Positions 26,522 through 35,834 of a stretch of 64,000 nucleotides of DNA are shown piece by piece. The DNA lies in assembly GCF_013978595.1 (NCBI RefSeq), contig NZ_JACDTZ010000001.1, positions 744,001-808,000 on the forward strand, given 5' to 3'. The notes beneath the pieces were generated by a model that was not told the DNA's origin, searched no databases, and saw only the letters and a program-made list of their open reading frames with translations. The DNA is from Corynebacterium haematomassiliense. GTDB taxonomy: Bacteria > Actinomycetota > Actinomycetes > Mycobacteriales > Mycobacteriaceae. Both the position numbers and the translations under genes were made by a program. Position 1 is the first letter of the stretch. Each line of letters starts with the position of its first letter.

Positions 26522-27145
26522 TTCCCCTTCGGCCAAATCGCCGAAAAGCAGCGGCGCCTCGCGCTGCATGACATCGAGGACCGCACCGGCAAGCTGACGG
26601 ATTTCTTCGTGCTCGAACCTGCCGTTATGCGCTGCGATGAATTCGCGCCACGCCCGGTAGGTGCCGGTGGCGACAAGTTCAGTGGCGGCCGCTGCGGGCA
26701 CGAGGGCGTCGGCGGCTTCGCGCGCCCGCTTGCGGCGCACAAGCGCATTCGGCTCGTCAGCCATCGCATCCTCCAGGGCGCGCAACAGCTCGCCCCGAAC
26801 GAACTCCGCTTCTTCCACGGCAGCGTCAAACAGGCGCGTGAGTTCCTCGTCGGCGGCGATGGCCGCCGGCACTACTGCCCCGTCGGCCGCGCGCTCGCTC
26901 ACGGCTAGCCCGTGGCCCCGGATCGCGGCGGCCGCGTCGCGCGAGACACCCCGCACATGCAGGGTGGCACTGGCGTGTTCCAGCAAGCCCGCGCGCGAAT
27001 CGGCGAGATCGTCGGCGTTGCGGCGCAGGAGGGAGGCCGACGGGACGTCGCTAAGCATGGCGAATGCCACCGCCCCCTCGCCTTGGGTGACGCCTTCTGC
27101 AACCGGGATCCGCATCGCGGTTGCCGCGACAAGTTCTACCTGCAT
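26513..27145 (-). CDS. Degenerate ThyX-like protein (flavin-dependent thymidylate synthase fold, catalytic motif lost)
   Basis: 210 residues against about 250 for active ThyX. Family segments remain: LLEHASATLHVRGVSR, ADEPNALVRRKRAREAA and TGTYRAWREFI...EIRQLA. The signature RHRxxSxxxxSxR is replaced by RGHGLAVSER, with loss of the following RYV segment. The arginine/histidine pair normally after RAWRHFI (as in RASEHAD) is also gone. It should therefore not bind FAD/dUMP normally. The gene is intact, abuts dapB by 1 nt and keeps the usual thyX position. It may be a pseudoenzyme with a new role, or decay in progress. Confidence 0.8.
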   Translation of the reverse strand: MQVELVAATAMRIPVAEGVTQGEGAVAFAMLSDVPSASLLRRNADDLADSRAGLLEHASATLHVRGVSRDAAAAIRGHGLAVSERAADGAVVPAAIAADEELTRLFDAAVEEAEFVRGELLRALEDAMADEPNALVRRKRAREAADALVPAAAATELVATGTYRAWREFIAAHNGRFEHEEIRQLAGAVLDVMQREAPLLFGDLAEGERR

Positions 27146-27931
<786 letters not shown>

Positions 27932-27932
27932 C

Positions 27933-27938
27933 TAGGGT
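27933..27938 (+). promoter_or_regulatory. Predicted -10 box TAGGGT of the leaderless lipoprotein gene
   Basis: TAGGGT ends 7 nt before the ATG at 27946; no Shine-Dalgarno is present. Confidence 0.5.
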
Positions 27939-27945
27939 GGGGCTT

Positions 27946-28656
27946 ATGACTCTCCACAGCCGCAGCTTCCGCCCCCGCCGCAGCCGAGCCGTCTTCGCAG
28001 CGCTCGCAGTGACCGCTTTGACCGTTGCGGGCTGCGGCTCTGAAGCGGGTGACACCGGTTCGTCGTCTGAGCCAACCTCAGAGTCGGCTATGGCGACGAG
28101 CGCCGCCGAAAGTGCTGCAACGCCGGTGTCCACTTCCACGTCCGCGTCCGCGGAGCAACCAGAGGAGGCCGACACCAGGGACGTCTCCGCGGCAGCGGCC
28201 CCGGCGGGCGGCCCGTCCGCCTCCCCGTTCACCATGGAAGACACCCACCTACAGAACCCGGGTCACCCCGAGCTGCAGATCGAGGACATCCGGGCGGGCT
28301 CCCACGAAGACGTCGACCGCGTCGTGGTGGAGCTTTCCGGCGCCGGCACGCCGAACGTGCTGGCCGGCTACACCGCAGACCCGCGCCAGCAGGCCTCTGG
28401 AATGCCGCTTGTGCCAGCCGGCAACGCGTACTTCGAGCTGATCATCCAAGGTGTGCCGTGGTCGATGGGCCTGAGCGACGCCGACTTGGCCAAGGCTGAC
28501 CCCGCCGGCGTGGCGGCCGGGGGCATCCAGGAGATCGCCGACGGCGGAATCTTCGAGGCGGATGCCCAGTACATCGTCGGCCTTGATGCCCAGCGCCCGT
28601 ACAACCTGTACCTGTTGGAGAACCCGACCCGCGTGGTCGTGGACTTTCAGAAGTAG
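27946..28656 (+). CDS. AMIN-like domain lipoprotein
   Basis: 236 residues. A lipoprotein signal ends at the lipobox TVAGC (Cys near residue 30), then a Ser/Thr/Ala/Glu-rich linker (about 31-95). The folded domain (about 105-236) reads HPELQIEDIRAGSHEDVDRV at its start and PTRVVVDFQK at its end, as in AMIN-like peptidoglycan-associated domains. It is likely anchored outside the membrane. It diverges from dapB; the ATG was chosen by the TAGGGT-N7 spacing. The partner and ligand are unknown. Confidence 0.75.
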   Translation: MTLHSRSFRPRRSRAVFAALAVTALTVAGCGSEAGDTGSSSEPTSESAMATSAAESAATPVSTSTSASAEQPEEADTRDVSAAAAPAGGPSASPFTMEDTHLQNPGHPELQIEDIRAGSHEDVDRVVVELSGAGTPNVLAGYTADPRQQASGMPLVPAGNAYFELIIQGVPWSMGLSDADLAKADPAGVAAGGIQEIADGGIFEADAQYIVGLDAQRPYNLYLLENPTRVVVDFQK

Positions 28657-28665
28657 GAGGCAACA

Positions 28666-28926
28666 ATGAGTCTGATTTCCTGGCTCGGACTCGGGTTCGT
28701 GGCACTGCTCGCCATCGGCGGCATCGTTGCCTTGGGCAATACCTCAAAGGAGATCTACGAAAGCGACATGGAGGAAGACTCCAAGCGCCGGTGGGGTTTC
28801 CTCATGGGGTTTTCACCCCTAGCCGGGCTGTACGCCTACAAGAGGCGGAATGAACTGTTCGGTCACGGCGAGCGGCCAGTGGATGAGCCTGGCAGGGGCG
28901 GCGATCAGGAGACATTCCGTAGTTAA
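28666..28926 (+). CDS. Small single-pass membrane protein
   Basis: 86 residues. One hydrophobic helix (WLGLGFVALLAIGGIVALG, residues 6-24) is followed by a charged region and a second weakly hydrophobic stretch near 44-58. The start has GGAGG 6-7 nt upstream, and it lies 9 nt behind the lipoprotein gene, suggesting one operon. Not recognised; function unknown. Confidence 0.6.
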   Translation: MSLISWLGLGFVALLAIGGIVALGNTSKEIYESDMEEDSKRRWGFLMGFSPLAGLYAYKRRNELFGHGERPVDEPGRGGDQETFRS

Positions 28927-29034
28927 ACATTCCCAGCCTTTTATGCGATCCCGCGCCTAAACATCGTCTAAAGTGAACGGGAGCACACTGGCGCCCAAAA
29001 GTGGCGCCGGAGAATCTGTGTGAAAGGTTTTGTG

Positions 29035-29811
29035 ATGTTTGACCCCTATCGCCGCCCCACGGTGGCGGTTGTCGGCGCCGGAATCTCTGGTTGCACCGCC
29101 GCGGCGGAGTGCGCGTTTTCCGGCTTCGACACCACGCTGTTCGACCGCCAGGAGTACATCGGCGGCCACCTGACCGCCCCGGACGCACCCACCGTGTCCA
29201 GGCGGCAACACTTCCGCACCCCGTACTTGAAGCTCACAACGACGGACGGCACCCCGCGCTCGCTCATCGCGCACCTCGAGGCCGCCGTCGATGCGAGCGG
29301 CGCGACCTTCAGAGGTGGTGCCGAGGTCACGGGCGCCGAATGGAACGCCGAGGAAGGACAGTGGGAAGTCAGTTACACCCGCAGCGGCGAGACGCGCACT
29401 GAGCTTTTCGACGTGCTGATCCGCGCGACCGGCGAGCCCTCCCCGTGGATCGGTATCCCGGGCCGGGCAAACATCAGCGCGGACGAGCTGTACCTCCACA
29501 ACGGCGTGGACGTCGTCGGCCTGCCCAACGCGCTGTTCGTGGACTACCACACCCCGGACCCGAAATTCGACCAGAAGTCCTGGGCCGTCTTTGAGGCACG
29601 CGGCGACTACGCGCGCAGGTACGTGCGCCAGCTGGAGATCCGCGGCCCCGGCGCCCTGACCGTCAAGCCGGACAAGTGGCGCGTGCAACCCGGCACCGTC
29701 CGCGGGCTGAAGGCAGCCCTTGTCGAATTCGATCCGGACGTCCACGCATTTACCCGCGCCGAGAACTACCAGGCCGCATCCCGCCGCGCCCGAAGCGAAG
29801 CTGCAAGCTAG
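29035..29811 (+). CDS. Half-length FAD-binding protein resembling flavin-containing monooxygenases
   Basis: 258 residues. The N-terminal Rossmann motif is VVGAGISGCTAA (residues 11-22) with an acidic/Arg second half and GGHL, as in class B flavoprotein monooxygenases. The remainder covers only part of a usual monooxygenase of 450-500 residues; I see no second GXGXXG and no FxGxxxHxxx(Y/F) fingerprint. The ATG at 29035 is used because GAAAGG lies 9 nt upstream. It precedes an MpaB-type oxygenase gene by 33 nt, so electron delivery to that enzyme is possible but unproven. Confidence 0.65.
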   Translation: MFDPYRRPTVAVVGAGISGCTAAAECAFSGFDTTLFDRQEYIGGHLTAPDAPTVSRRQHFRTPYLKLTTTDGTPRSLIAHLEAAVDASGATFRGGAEVTGAEWNAEEGQWEVSYTRSGETRTELFDVLIRATGEPSPWIGIPGRANISADELYLHNGVDVVGLPNALFVDYHTPDPKFDQKSWAVFEARGDYARRYVRQLEIRGPGALTVKPDKWRVQPGTVRGLKAALVEFDPDVHAFTRAENYQAASRRARSEAAS

Positions 29812-29844
29812 GCAGCGGCGAACGATAGCTTTTTAGGAGACACG

Positions 29845-30738
29845 ATGACCACCTTGAAACCCTCCGCCAGCACGACCCCAGCCGAGTTCGACTCCCACGG
29901 TGCCGCAGTAGACGCCAGCGGCCTGCCCGAGCTCGGCCCGGATTCTATTTTGTGGCAGCGCTTCGGCGACTGGCGCTCCCTGTTCGTGGCCCTGAGCGCC
30001 GGCGTGCTGCAGATCGCGCAGCGCGACATCAGCCGCTCGCTTGTGCAGCAGTCCAACGTGTTCGACAACGAGGTCGCCCGCCTGGTCCGCTCCGCGTTCC
30101 CGATTATCCGCACGGTGTACGAGGGCCCGGAGGTCGGCGCGATGATCCGCGACTTCCATAAGGACATCAAGGGCACCCACCCGGACGGCTCGCGCTACCA
30201 CTCGCTGAACCCGGAGGTCTACTACTGGGCGCACGCGACCTTTACCGCCATGCCCTATCTCCTGGCCGGCAACTTCATGTCCGACATGACGCATGCCGAG
30301 CGCGAGCAGCTCTTCCAGGAGTCTCGCACCTGGTACAGCTACTACGGCGTGGCCGAGCCGGAGGGCGCCCCGAAGTCCTACGACGAATACGTCGACTACA
30401 TGGATGCCATGTACGACAAGCTGGGCCCGAGCGAGACCATCGACCGCTCCCGCATCATGAACGGCCTGACGCTGGACCCGCCGGACCCGTCGGTGCCCCG
30501 CTGGGCGTGGAAGCCGATCGCGCCGTACGCGTCAAAGCTTCTGCTGTGGGTGTCCATCGGCTTGCTTCCGGAGAAGGTCCGCAACTCCCTCGGCCTTGAG
30601 TGGACCAAGTCCGACCAGCGCAAGCTCAACGTCTTCTCCCGTGCCACGCGCGCCGTGTTCTCGGTGCTGCCGCGCAAGGCGCGCATGGTAGCGATCGCCT
30701 CCCGCGCCTTCGAGCGCGCCGAGGCGGAGACCAGATAA
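29845..30738 (+). CDS. MpaB/DUF2236 family oxygenase-like protein 1
   Basis: 297 residues. The conserved core runs from MIRDFHKDIKG near residue 95 through GSRYHSLNPEVYYWAHATF, with the His residues expected to ligate haem, to EWTKSDQRKL and a C-terminal helix bundle. DUF2236 members include rubber oxygenase and the fungal MpaB oxygenase. No signal peptide is seen. A paralogue lies at 33000. The substrate is unknown; a lipid or terpenoid is inferred from the family. Confidence 0.8.
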   Translation: MTTLKPSASTTPAEFDSHGAAVDASGLPELGPDSILWQRFGDWRSLFVALSAGVLQIAQRDISRSLVQQSNVFDNEVARLVRSAFPIIRTVYEGPEVGAMIRDFHKDIKGTHPDGSRYHSLNPEVYYWAHATFTAMPYLLAGNFMSDMTHAEREQLFQESRTWYSYYGVAEPEGAPKSYDEYVDYMDAMYDKLGPSETIDRSRIMNGLTLDPPDPSVPRWAWKPIAPYASKLLLWVSIGLLPEKVRNSLGLEWTKSDQRKLNVFSRATRAVFSVLPRKARMVAIASRAFERAEAETR

Positions 30739-30746
30739 CGGGCGCG

Positions 30747-30795
30747 AAGCACGGGGCCGTCGGCACGCACCGACGGCCCCGTGCTTTTTCTTTTC
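30747..30795 (+). terminator. Strong intrinsic terminator after the first MpaB gene
   Basis: A 17-bp perfect stem (30747-30763 with 30770-30786, starting AAGCACGGGGCC) has a 6-nt loop and runs into TTTTTCTTTTC. It ends the plus-strand operon. Confidence 0.95.
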
Positions 30796-30800
30796 TCTGC

Positions 30801-32192
30801 CTACTTCGGAACCTTCAGCTGCACCGCGGGCGCATGCAGGTGCAGCCCGTCGAGGCTGACCATCTGCATGGACACGTTGCCGAGGGCGATTCGGTCCATC
30901 ACAAAATTCGGCACGGGAACGTTTGGTACCGGGCGGGCATCCGGCACACCCAACTGAGCGAGTACGTCGCCGAGGGAGCCGCGGAGGTCTACTGTCACCG
31001 GGACCGTGGGCACTCCTGCTACGACAGGGGTTGCGGTCAGCCCGGTGGCAACGACGGTCACGGGCCCGTCGGAAACCTGTGTCTCAACTTGGCCGGTGGT
31101 GAGGATTCCGCGGGCTGCGAAACCTGGCACTTCCAGCGAGAGGTTGCGCGCGGTGAGCTTGTCCCCTGTCAGGATCAGCGTCCGCGTCGGCACGTCGCCG
31201 ATTGTGACCATGCCCATCGTGGCTCGCACGTTGCCGGTGATCGCCACATTGTCTGCGGTCACGGTGCTGAGGTTCTGCGGCGCGATCGTTCGCGTCGGCT
31301 CGAGTTCCGGGTACGTCAGTAGATCTCGCGACTCCTCGGGTTGGGGTGCTTGCGCCGAGGGCAACTGCGGCGCCGGCGGCACCTGAATATCCAGCGGATT
31401 GGGCAAGCTTGGCAGCTGAGGCAATTCAGGCGCGGGAGGCAACGGCGGCAGCGCCGGGATTTGCGGCTGCTGCGGCGCCGACTCTTGGGCGTTGACCGCG
31501 GGCTCTTCTCCCAGATTCACCGCAAGCAATCCCGCAGCCGAAAGCACGACAGCGACGGATTTGGCGTTGCGCAACAAAGACAGGTCGATCTTGGTGGATC
31601 CTCCGCGGCGGGGAACTTCACCTTCGTCCGCTGCCGGCGGCGCCTGCTCCCGCTTTCCACTTCGGGTGTGCTTGCCACCAGGTTTCGCATCCCGGTCCTC
31701 CCAGGCGAGACCGAGGGCTCCGCCAACAATGCCAAGCAGAGAGCCGACGAGGAACCCGCCTATATTCGACGTTGGCAGCGCGACAATGGCCACCAAAATG
31801 CTCATCACACCCAGATAGGGCGCAGCAAACGGCTGCAGCCACATACCGATACCGGACATGATCAGCGCGGCACCGATGAGCAACGTGGATACGCCCGAGA
31901 TGGTTGCAATCATCACCAGCAAGTCGGACACGCGGATAGTGAAGTAGGCCGGTGCGAGCATCACTACGCCGGAGAGAATTACCAGCAGGCCCGGAAGAAA
32001 CGGCCGCTGTTTCCGCCATGCTTTGAACCGTTCTCGTGCGGGAGTTTGCTCGGCACGGTGCCCACCGTCGCGGCGCTTCGCTCCCCGCCCCTTCTTCTCC
32101 TCGTCGGCAGCGCTTTGCTGCGCGTCTTCGGAGTCGCCGTCGTCGAAGAAGAAGTCGTCGTCCTCCGGTTCGGTGTTAGCTCGTGCAGCCAT
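30801..32192 (-). CDS. DUF6114-type membrane protein with Pro-rich linker and extracytoplasmic domain
   Basis: 463 residues. An acidic N-terminus and a basic stretch precede three to four membrane helices (about 65-180, including FLPGLLVILSGVVMLAPAYF), as in DUF6114 proteins. A second basic region and one more helix (VAVVLSAAGLLAV) lead to a Pro-rich linker (about 240-290). The C-terminal domain ends NVSMQMVSLDGLHLHAP. It overlaps the DUF6230 gene by 17 nt; the same pair occurs in streptomycetes. The function is unknown; display of the C-terminal domain outside the membrane is inferred. Confidence 0.65.
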   Translation of the reverse strand: MAARANTEPEDDDFFFDDGDSEDAQQSAADEEKKGRGAKRRDGGHRAEQTPARERFKAWRKQRPFLPGLLVILSGVVMLAPAYFTIRVSDLLVMIATISGVSTLLIGAALIMSGIGMWLQPFAAPYLGVMSILVAIVALPTSNIGGFLVGSLLGIVGGALGLAWEDRDAKPGGKHTRSGKREQAPPAADEGEVPRRGGSTKIDLSLLRNAKSVAVVLSAAGLLAVNLGEEPAVNAQESAPQQPQIPALPPLPPAPELPQLPSLPNPLDIQVPPAPQLPSAQAPQPEESRDLLTYPELEPTRTIAPQNLSTVTADNVAITGNVRATMGMVTIGDVPTRTLILTGDKLTARNLSLEVPGFAARGILTTGQVETQVSDGPVTVVATGLTATPVVAGVPTVPVTVDLRGSLGDVLAQLGVPDARPVPNVPVPNFVMDRIALGNVSMQMVSLDGLHLHAPAVQLKVPK

Positions 32193-32757
32193 CGGCCATT
32201 CCCCGCGCTACGTCGACCACCACGCCGGAGGCGATGAGCTTCTTCGCACCGACGGAGGTGGCGCGAATGTCATCCGCACTCAGCGTGACCTTATTTGCGT
32301 GCAGACCCCATGTTCCCTGCGGCGCCATGGAGTTGAACTGATTCGCATCGGCGCCTACCGAGGCATCCGTGAGGTCGAGTGCGCCCTTGATATCGGTAGC
32401 ACCCACCACAAGGTCGCGGACCTCGACACTGTTGTCGCCGAGGGCCTTCAGCGTAAACGTGCTCTCGCCAACTACCGGAACATCTGGCAGGGCAGCGGAG
32501 AGACAGAGGTTAGAGGCGTACGCGTGCTCAAACTTCAGGCGCGCGACGGGGAGCGACTCATTGGCCATCTGTTCACCGTCGGTAAAAATGCTCAGTCCTT
32601 CCCCATCAAGGTGGGTCATACTGATTTTGAAAAAAGTTCCCGACAATGCGAGGTTCGCGGTCAGTCCGCCCTGCGCAACAGCAACGCCGGTGGCGCCAAA
32701 GCCGATGAGCCCAGCGAGAAGAGCTGCACCAGCTTTCGCCTTGTTGATCCTTCCCAT
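32176..32757 (-). CDS. DUF6230-type secreted protein
   Basis: 193 residues. An N-terminal hydrophobic signal (AKAGAALLAGLIGFGATGVAVA) precedes a beta-rich domain with alternating strands such as NLALSGTFFKISMTHLDGEG and LTLSADD-like segments, plus two cysteines (C83 in NLCLSA and C191 near the end) that may pair. It is translationally coupled to the DUF6114 gene downstream and divergent from the second MpaB gene across 242 bp. DUF6230 has no known function. Confidence 0.65.
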   Translation of the reverse strand: MGRINKAKAGAALLAGLIGFGATGVAVAQGGLTANLALSGTFFKISMTHLDGEGLSIFTDGEQMANESLPVARLKFEHAYASNLCLSAALPDVPVVGESTFTLKALGDNSVEVRDLVVGATDIKGALDLTDASVGADANQFNSMAPQGTWGLHANKVTLSADDIRATSVGAKKLIASGVVVDVARGMADGCTS

Positions 32758-32999
32758 GGCGTTTCCTTCCGTCCGTGGCCGGACGCCAAACCGCCGGTCT
32801 GCCGACGGCTGCCATCACGGTAAGCATTTATGATCTGGAACACCGTAGCACATCGCCTGTAAGGGGTTTAACACATCCGCGCCGCCCATTTTCGACCGTT
32901 ACCCGTGACCCACTTCGCAGTGACTATTTGCGTGTATTACACTTCACAAACACACGCGAACTTGTCCCTAGCAGCACCCAGAGAAAAGGAAGATCGCTG

Positions 33000-34073
33000 A
33001 TGTCTCACGCACTTGCACCTGATGGAGCAGACGCCCGCACGAACGAATCCGCAGAGGACACCCGTTTCGCGCAGCCGGACAATCTGGAAAAGCCGGAGCG
33101 CGCAAAGCGGGAACTGAAGCGAGCGCCGCTCGGCCCGGATTCCTTGCTTTGGAAGTGGGGCTCGGACCAGCGTCTGCAGCTCCTGCGCGGCTACACCGGC
33201 GTGTTGCAGAACATGCACCCGGCAATCGGCCAGTCGCTGCTGGATCACTCCAAGTTCTTCGAAGAGCCCTTTGCGCGCCTTGAGCGCTCCACCCCGCAGA
33301 TCATTTACTCCATCTACGATGACGGAACCCGCGCCAAGATGATCCGCGATTACCACCACACCATCAAGGGCAAGCTCCGCAACGGCGAGCGTTACCACTC
33401 GCTGAACCCGGACGTGTACTGGTGGGCGCACGCCACCTTCGTCTGGCGCGTCATTTGGGCGCAGGAGCTCTTCGGCACCCCCTTCACCCGCGCGGAGAAG
33501 GAGCAGATCATCCAGGAGGGCGTGACGTGGTGGGACATGTACGGCATGTCCGAGCGCCCGGTGATCGACACTCTCGACGGCTACATCAAGTACTTCGAGG
33601 AGATGGAGGAAAAGGTCCTCGAGCGCAACGAAACGGTCGACTTCGCCTTGCGCACCGCCCGCGTGGAGCCGGTCAAGGCTCCGGACGGCGTGCCTGAGGC
33701 TGTGTGGAAGGTCATTTGGAAGCCACTCATGAACAGCGTCATCTGGCTGACCTACGGCACGCTGAGCGATAGACAGCGCGAGATCCTGGACCTGCCATGG
33801 ACCAAGAAAGACCAGCGCCGGTTCGACCGCATCGCCAAGGCGGTGAAGAAGCTGTTCACCATCCTGCCGGAAGACAAGCGCTACATGGAGCCGGGTCGCT
33901 CCATGATGATCAAGGCAGGGATGATCGAAGGCAAGTACAAGGAACCGAAGCTTGCCGACGCGTACCACGGCCAGGGCGACAACGACGCGGACACCGCGCC
34001 CAAGGACGAACCCAAGACCGGCGCTCAGGACGGCGACGCAGACGGTCGCCGCGCCGCCGGTTGCCCCTTCTAA
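33000..34073 (+). CDS. MpaB/DUF2236 family oxygenase-like protein 2
   Basis: 357 residues, a paralogue of the protein encoded at 29845. It shares MIRDYHHTIKG, GERYHSLNPDVYWWAHATF and PWTKKDQRRF, with the same histidines. It differs by an N-terminal extension of about 40 residues and an acidic Asp/Gly-rich tail of about 45 ending GCPF. The start ATG at 33000 has AAAGGAAG upstream; a longer frame back to 32775 overlaps the divergent gene. The substrate is unknown. It is followed by an aldehyde dehydrogenase gene about 100 nt later. Confidence 0.8.
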   Translation: MSHALAPDGADARTNESAEDTRFAQPDNLEKPERAKRELKRAPLGPDSLLWKWGSDQRLQLLRGYTGVLQNMHPAIGQSLLDHSKFFEEPFARLERSTPQIIYSIYDDGTRAKMIRDYHHTIKGKLRNGERYHSLNPDVYWWAHATFVWRVIWAQELFGTPFTRAEKEQIIQEGVTWWDMYGMSERPVIDTLDGYIKYFEEMEEKVLERNETVDFALRTARVEPVKAPDGVPEAVWKVIWKPLMNSVIWLTYGTLSDRQREILDLPWTKKDQRRFDRIAKAVKKLFTILPEDKRYMEPGRSMMIKAGMIEGKYKEPKLADAYHGQGDNDADTAPKDEPKTGAQDGDADGRRAAGCPF

Positions 34074-34175
34074 CCGTTCTCATCCGCCCCAGGACCCCAG
34101 GCCCTGTCCCTCCACTTCGCAGGTGCCTCCGGTGCTGGGGTGTTCTTCTCGTTCAACCATTGTTACGGAGACCTC

Positions 34176-35759
34176 ATGGCTATCACCCGCCTGAAAGAAC
34201 AACCGCTCCCCGCGGACTTCCTCGACCGGCTGCAGAAGTTCACCACCAACGCGACGACCGGCTCCCTGTACACAGGCGAGCGTAAGTCGGTCACCTCCCC
34301 GTTCTTCGACGGGGAGCTTGGCTGGGTCGGTGTCGGCACCGCCGCCGACGTGGACGAGGCGTTCAAGCTCGCCCGCCGCGCGCAGCCGTTGTGGGCCGCG
34401 AAGCCAGTGAAATACCGCGCCGCTTTGCTGGAACGCTTCCACGACCTGGTCAAGGAAAACCGTGAGCTGCTCGCGGACATCGTCCAGCTTGAAACCGGCA
34501 AGGACCGCACCGCGGCTTACGACGAAGTGCTGGACGTGATGAACAACGCCCGCTACTACGCCAACATCGCCGCCGACGAACTAGAGATGAAGGCGCGACC
34601 GGGCGCATTTCCCCTCATCACAAAAACCGTGGAGCAGCGGGTGCCGAAGGGTATCGTCGGGCAGATCAGCCCGTGGAATTACCCGCTCGCGCTCGGCATC
34701 TCAGATGCGCTCGCGGCGCTCGTCGCGGGCAATGCCGTGATTGCCAAGCCGGACCTGAACACCCCGTTTTCCAACATCATCTCGCTGAACCTCCTACTCA
34801 ACGCCGGCCTTCCGCACGACGTGTTCCAGATCGTCACAGGCACCGGCCGCGAGGTGGGCCAGGCAATCGCCCAGCAGTGCGACTACCTCATGTTCACCGG
34901 CTCCACCGCCACCGGCAAGCTTTTGGGCAAGGTTGTCGGCGAACGCCTCGTGGGCTACTCCGCCGAGCTCGGCGGCAAGAACCCGATGATCATCGCGCCG
35001 GATGCGGACATCGAGGCCCACATCGACACCATCGCCACCGCCTGCTTCTCCAACTCCGGCCAGCTGTGCGTCTCCATCGAGCGCATCTACGTGCCCGACG
35101 AGGTCTTCGACCGCTTCATCGGCGCGTTCCGCGAGGCCACCAAACGCATCAAACTGGGTTCGGGCTTGAACTGGAACTACCAGATGGGCTCGCTGATCAA
35201 CCAGAACCAGTTGGACACCGTACAACGGTTCGTCGATGACGCCGTGGCCAAGGGCGCGACCGTCGTCACCGGCGGCACACCCCGACCGGACCTTGGGCCG
35301 TTCTTCTTCGAACCGACGGTGCTCACAGACGTGCCCGAAAGCGCCGACCTGCTCACCCAGGAGGTCTTCGGCCCCGTCGTCTACGTCCAGCGGGTGGCGG
35401 ACACCGACGAGGCGATCCGCCTGGCCAACAACACCAGCTACGGCCTCAACGCCTCCGTGTTCGGCGCTCCCGACACAGCCTGGGAAATCGCTGAGCAGGT
35501 GCAGGCCGGCGGCGTGACCATCAACGACGGCTACGCGGCCACCTGGGCATCCGTGTCCACCCCGCTCGGCGGCGTGAAGGAGTCGGGTGTCGCCCGCCGC
35601 CACGGGCCCGAGGGCTTGACCAAATACACCGAGGTCAAAAACATCTCCCAGCAGCGGATCATGCCGATGCGCGGCCCGAAGCAGCTGCCGCGCAAGTACT
35701 ACGGCGAGCTCATGACCACTGCGCTGGATCTGGGCAAGAAGTTGCGGTTCTTGCCGTGA
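34176..35759 (+). CDS. gabD2: Succinic-semialdehyde dehydrogenase-type aldehyde dehydrogenase (GabD2-like)
   Basis: 527 residues. NAD(P)-dependent aldehyde dehydrogenase: ISPWNYP, then FTGSTATGK, the general-base glutamate in ELGGKNP near residue 264 and catalytic cysteine in SNSGQLC near 297. The sequence resembles mycobacterial GabD2 throughout (SIERIYV, YEPTVLT-like segments, RRHGPEGLLKYTE-like end). It oxidises succinic semialdehyde or another fatty/aromatic aldehyde; the true substrate is not settled. Its place beside two MpaB-like oxygenases raises the option that it clears aldehydes from oxidative cleavage. Confidence 0.85.
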   Translation: MAITRLKEQPLPADFLDRLQKFTTNATTGSLYTGERKSVTSPFFDGELGWVGVGTAADVDEAFKLARRAQPLWAAKPVKYRAALLERFHDLVKENRELLADIVQLETGKDRTAAYDEVLDVMNNARYYANIAADELEMKARPGAFPLITKTVEQRVPKGIVGQISPWNYPLALGISDALAALVAGNAVIAKPDLNTPFSNIISLNLLLNAGLPHDVFQIVTGTGREVGQAIAQQCDYLMFTGSTATGKLLGKVVGERLVGYSAELGGKNPMIIAPDADIEAHIDTIATACFSNSGQLCVSIERIYVPDEVFDRFIGAFREATKRIKLGSGLNWNYQMGSLINQNQLDTVQRFVDDAVAKGATVVTGGTPRPDLGPFFFEPTVLTDVPESADLLTQEVFGPVVYVQRVADTDEAIRLANNTSYGLNASVFGAPDTAWEIAEQVQAGGVTINDGYAATWASVSTPLGGVKESGVARRHGPEGLTKYTEVKNISQQRIMPMRGPKQLPRKYYGELMTTALDLGKKLRFLP

Positions 35760-35766
35760 CGTGAAA

Positions 35767-35821
35767 CGTCGAGAAGCAAGAAAGCGGGCGCCTTCACCAC
35801 GAGAGCGCCCGCTTTTCGACG
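35767..35821. terminator. Long hairpin terminator between gabD2 and pnp, with repeat-like arms
   Basis: AAGCGGGCGC (35782-35791) pairs with GCGCCCGCTT (35805-35814) and runs into TTTT. The outer arms CGTCGAGAAGC and GCTTTTCGACG (35767-35777, 35811-35821) also pair with one G-T pair and match variants of the dispersed CGTCGATAAGC motif. Convergent genes share it. Confidence 0.85.
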
Positions 35822-35834
35822 ATTACCTGCCGGT

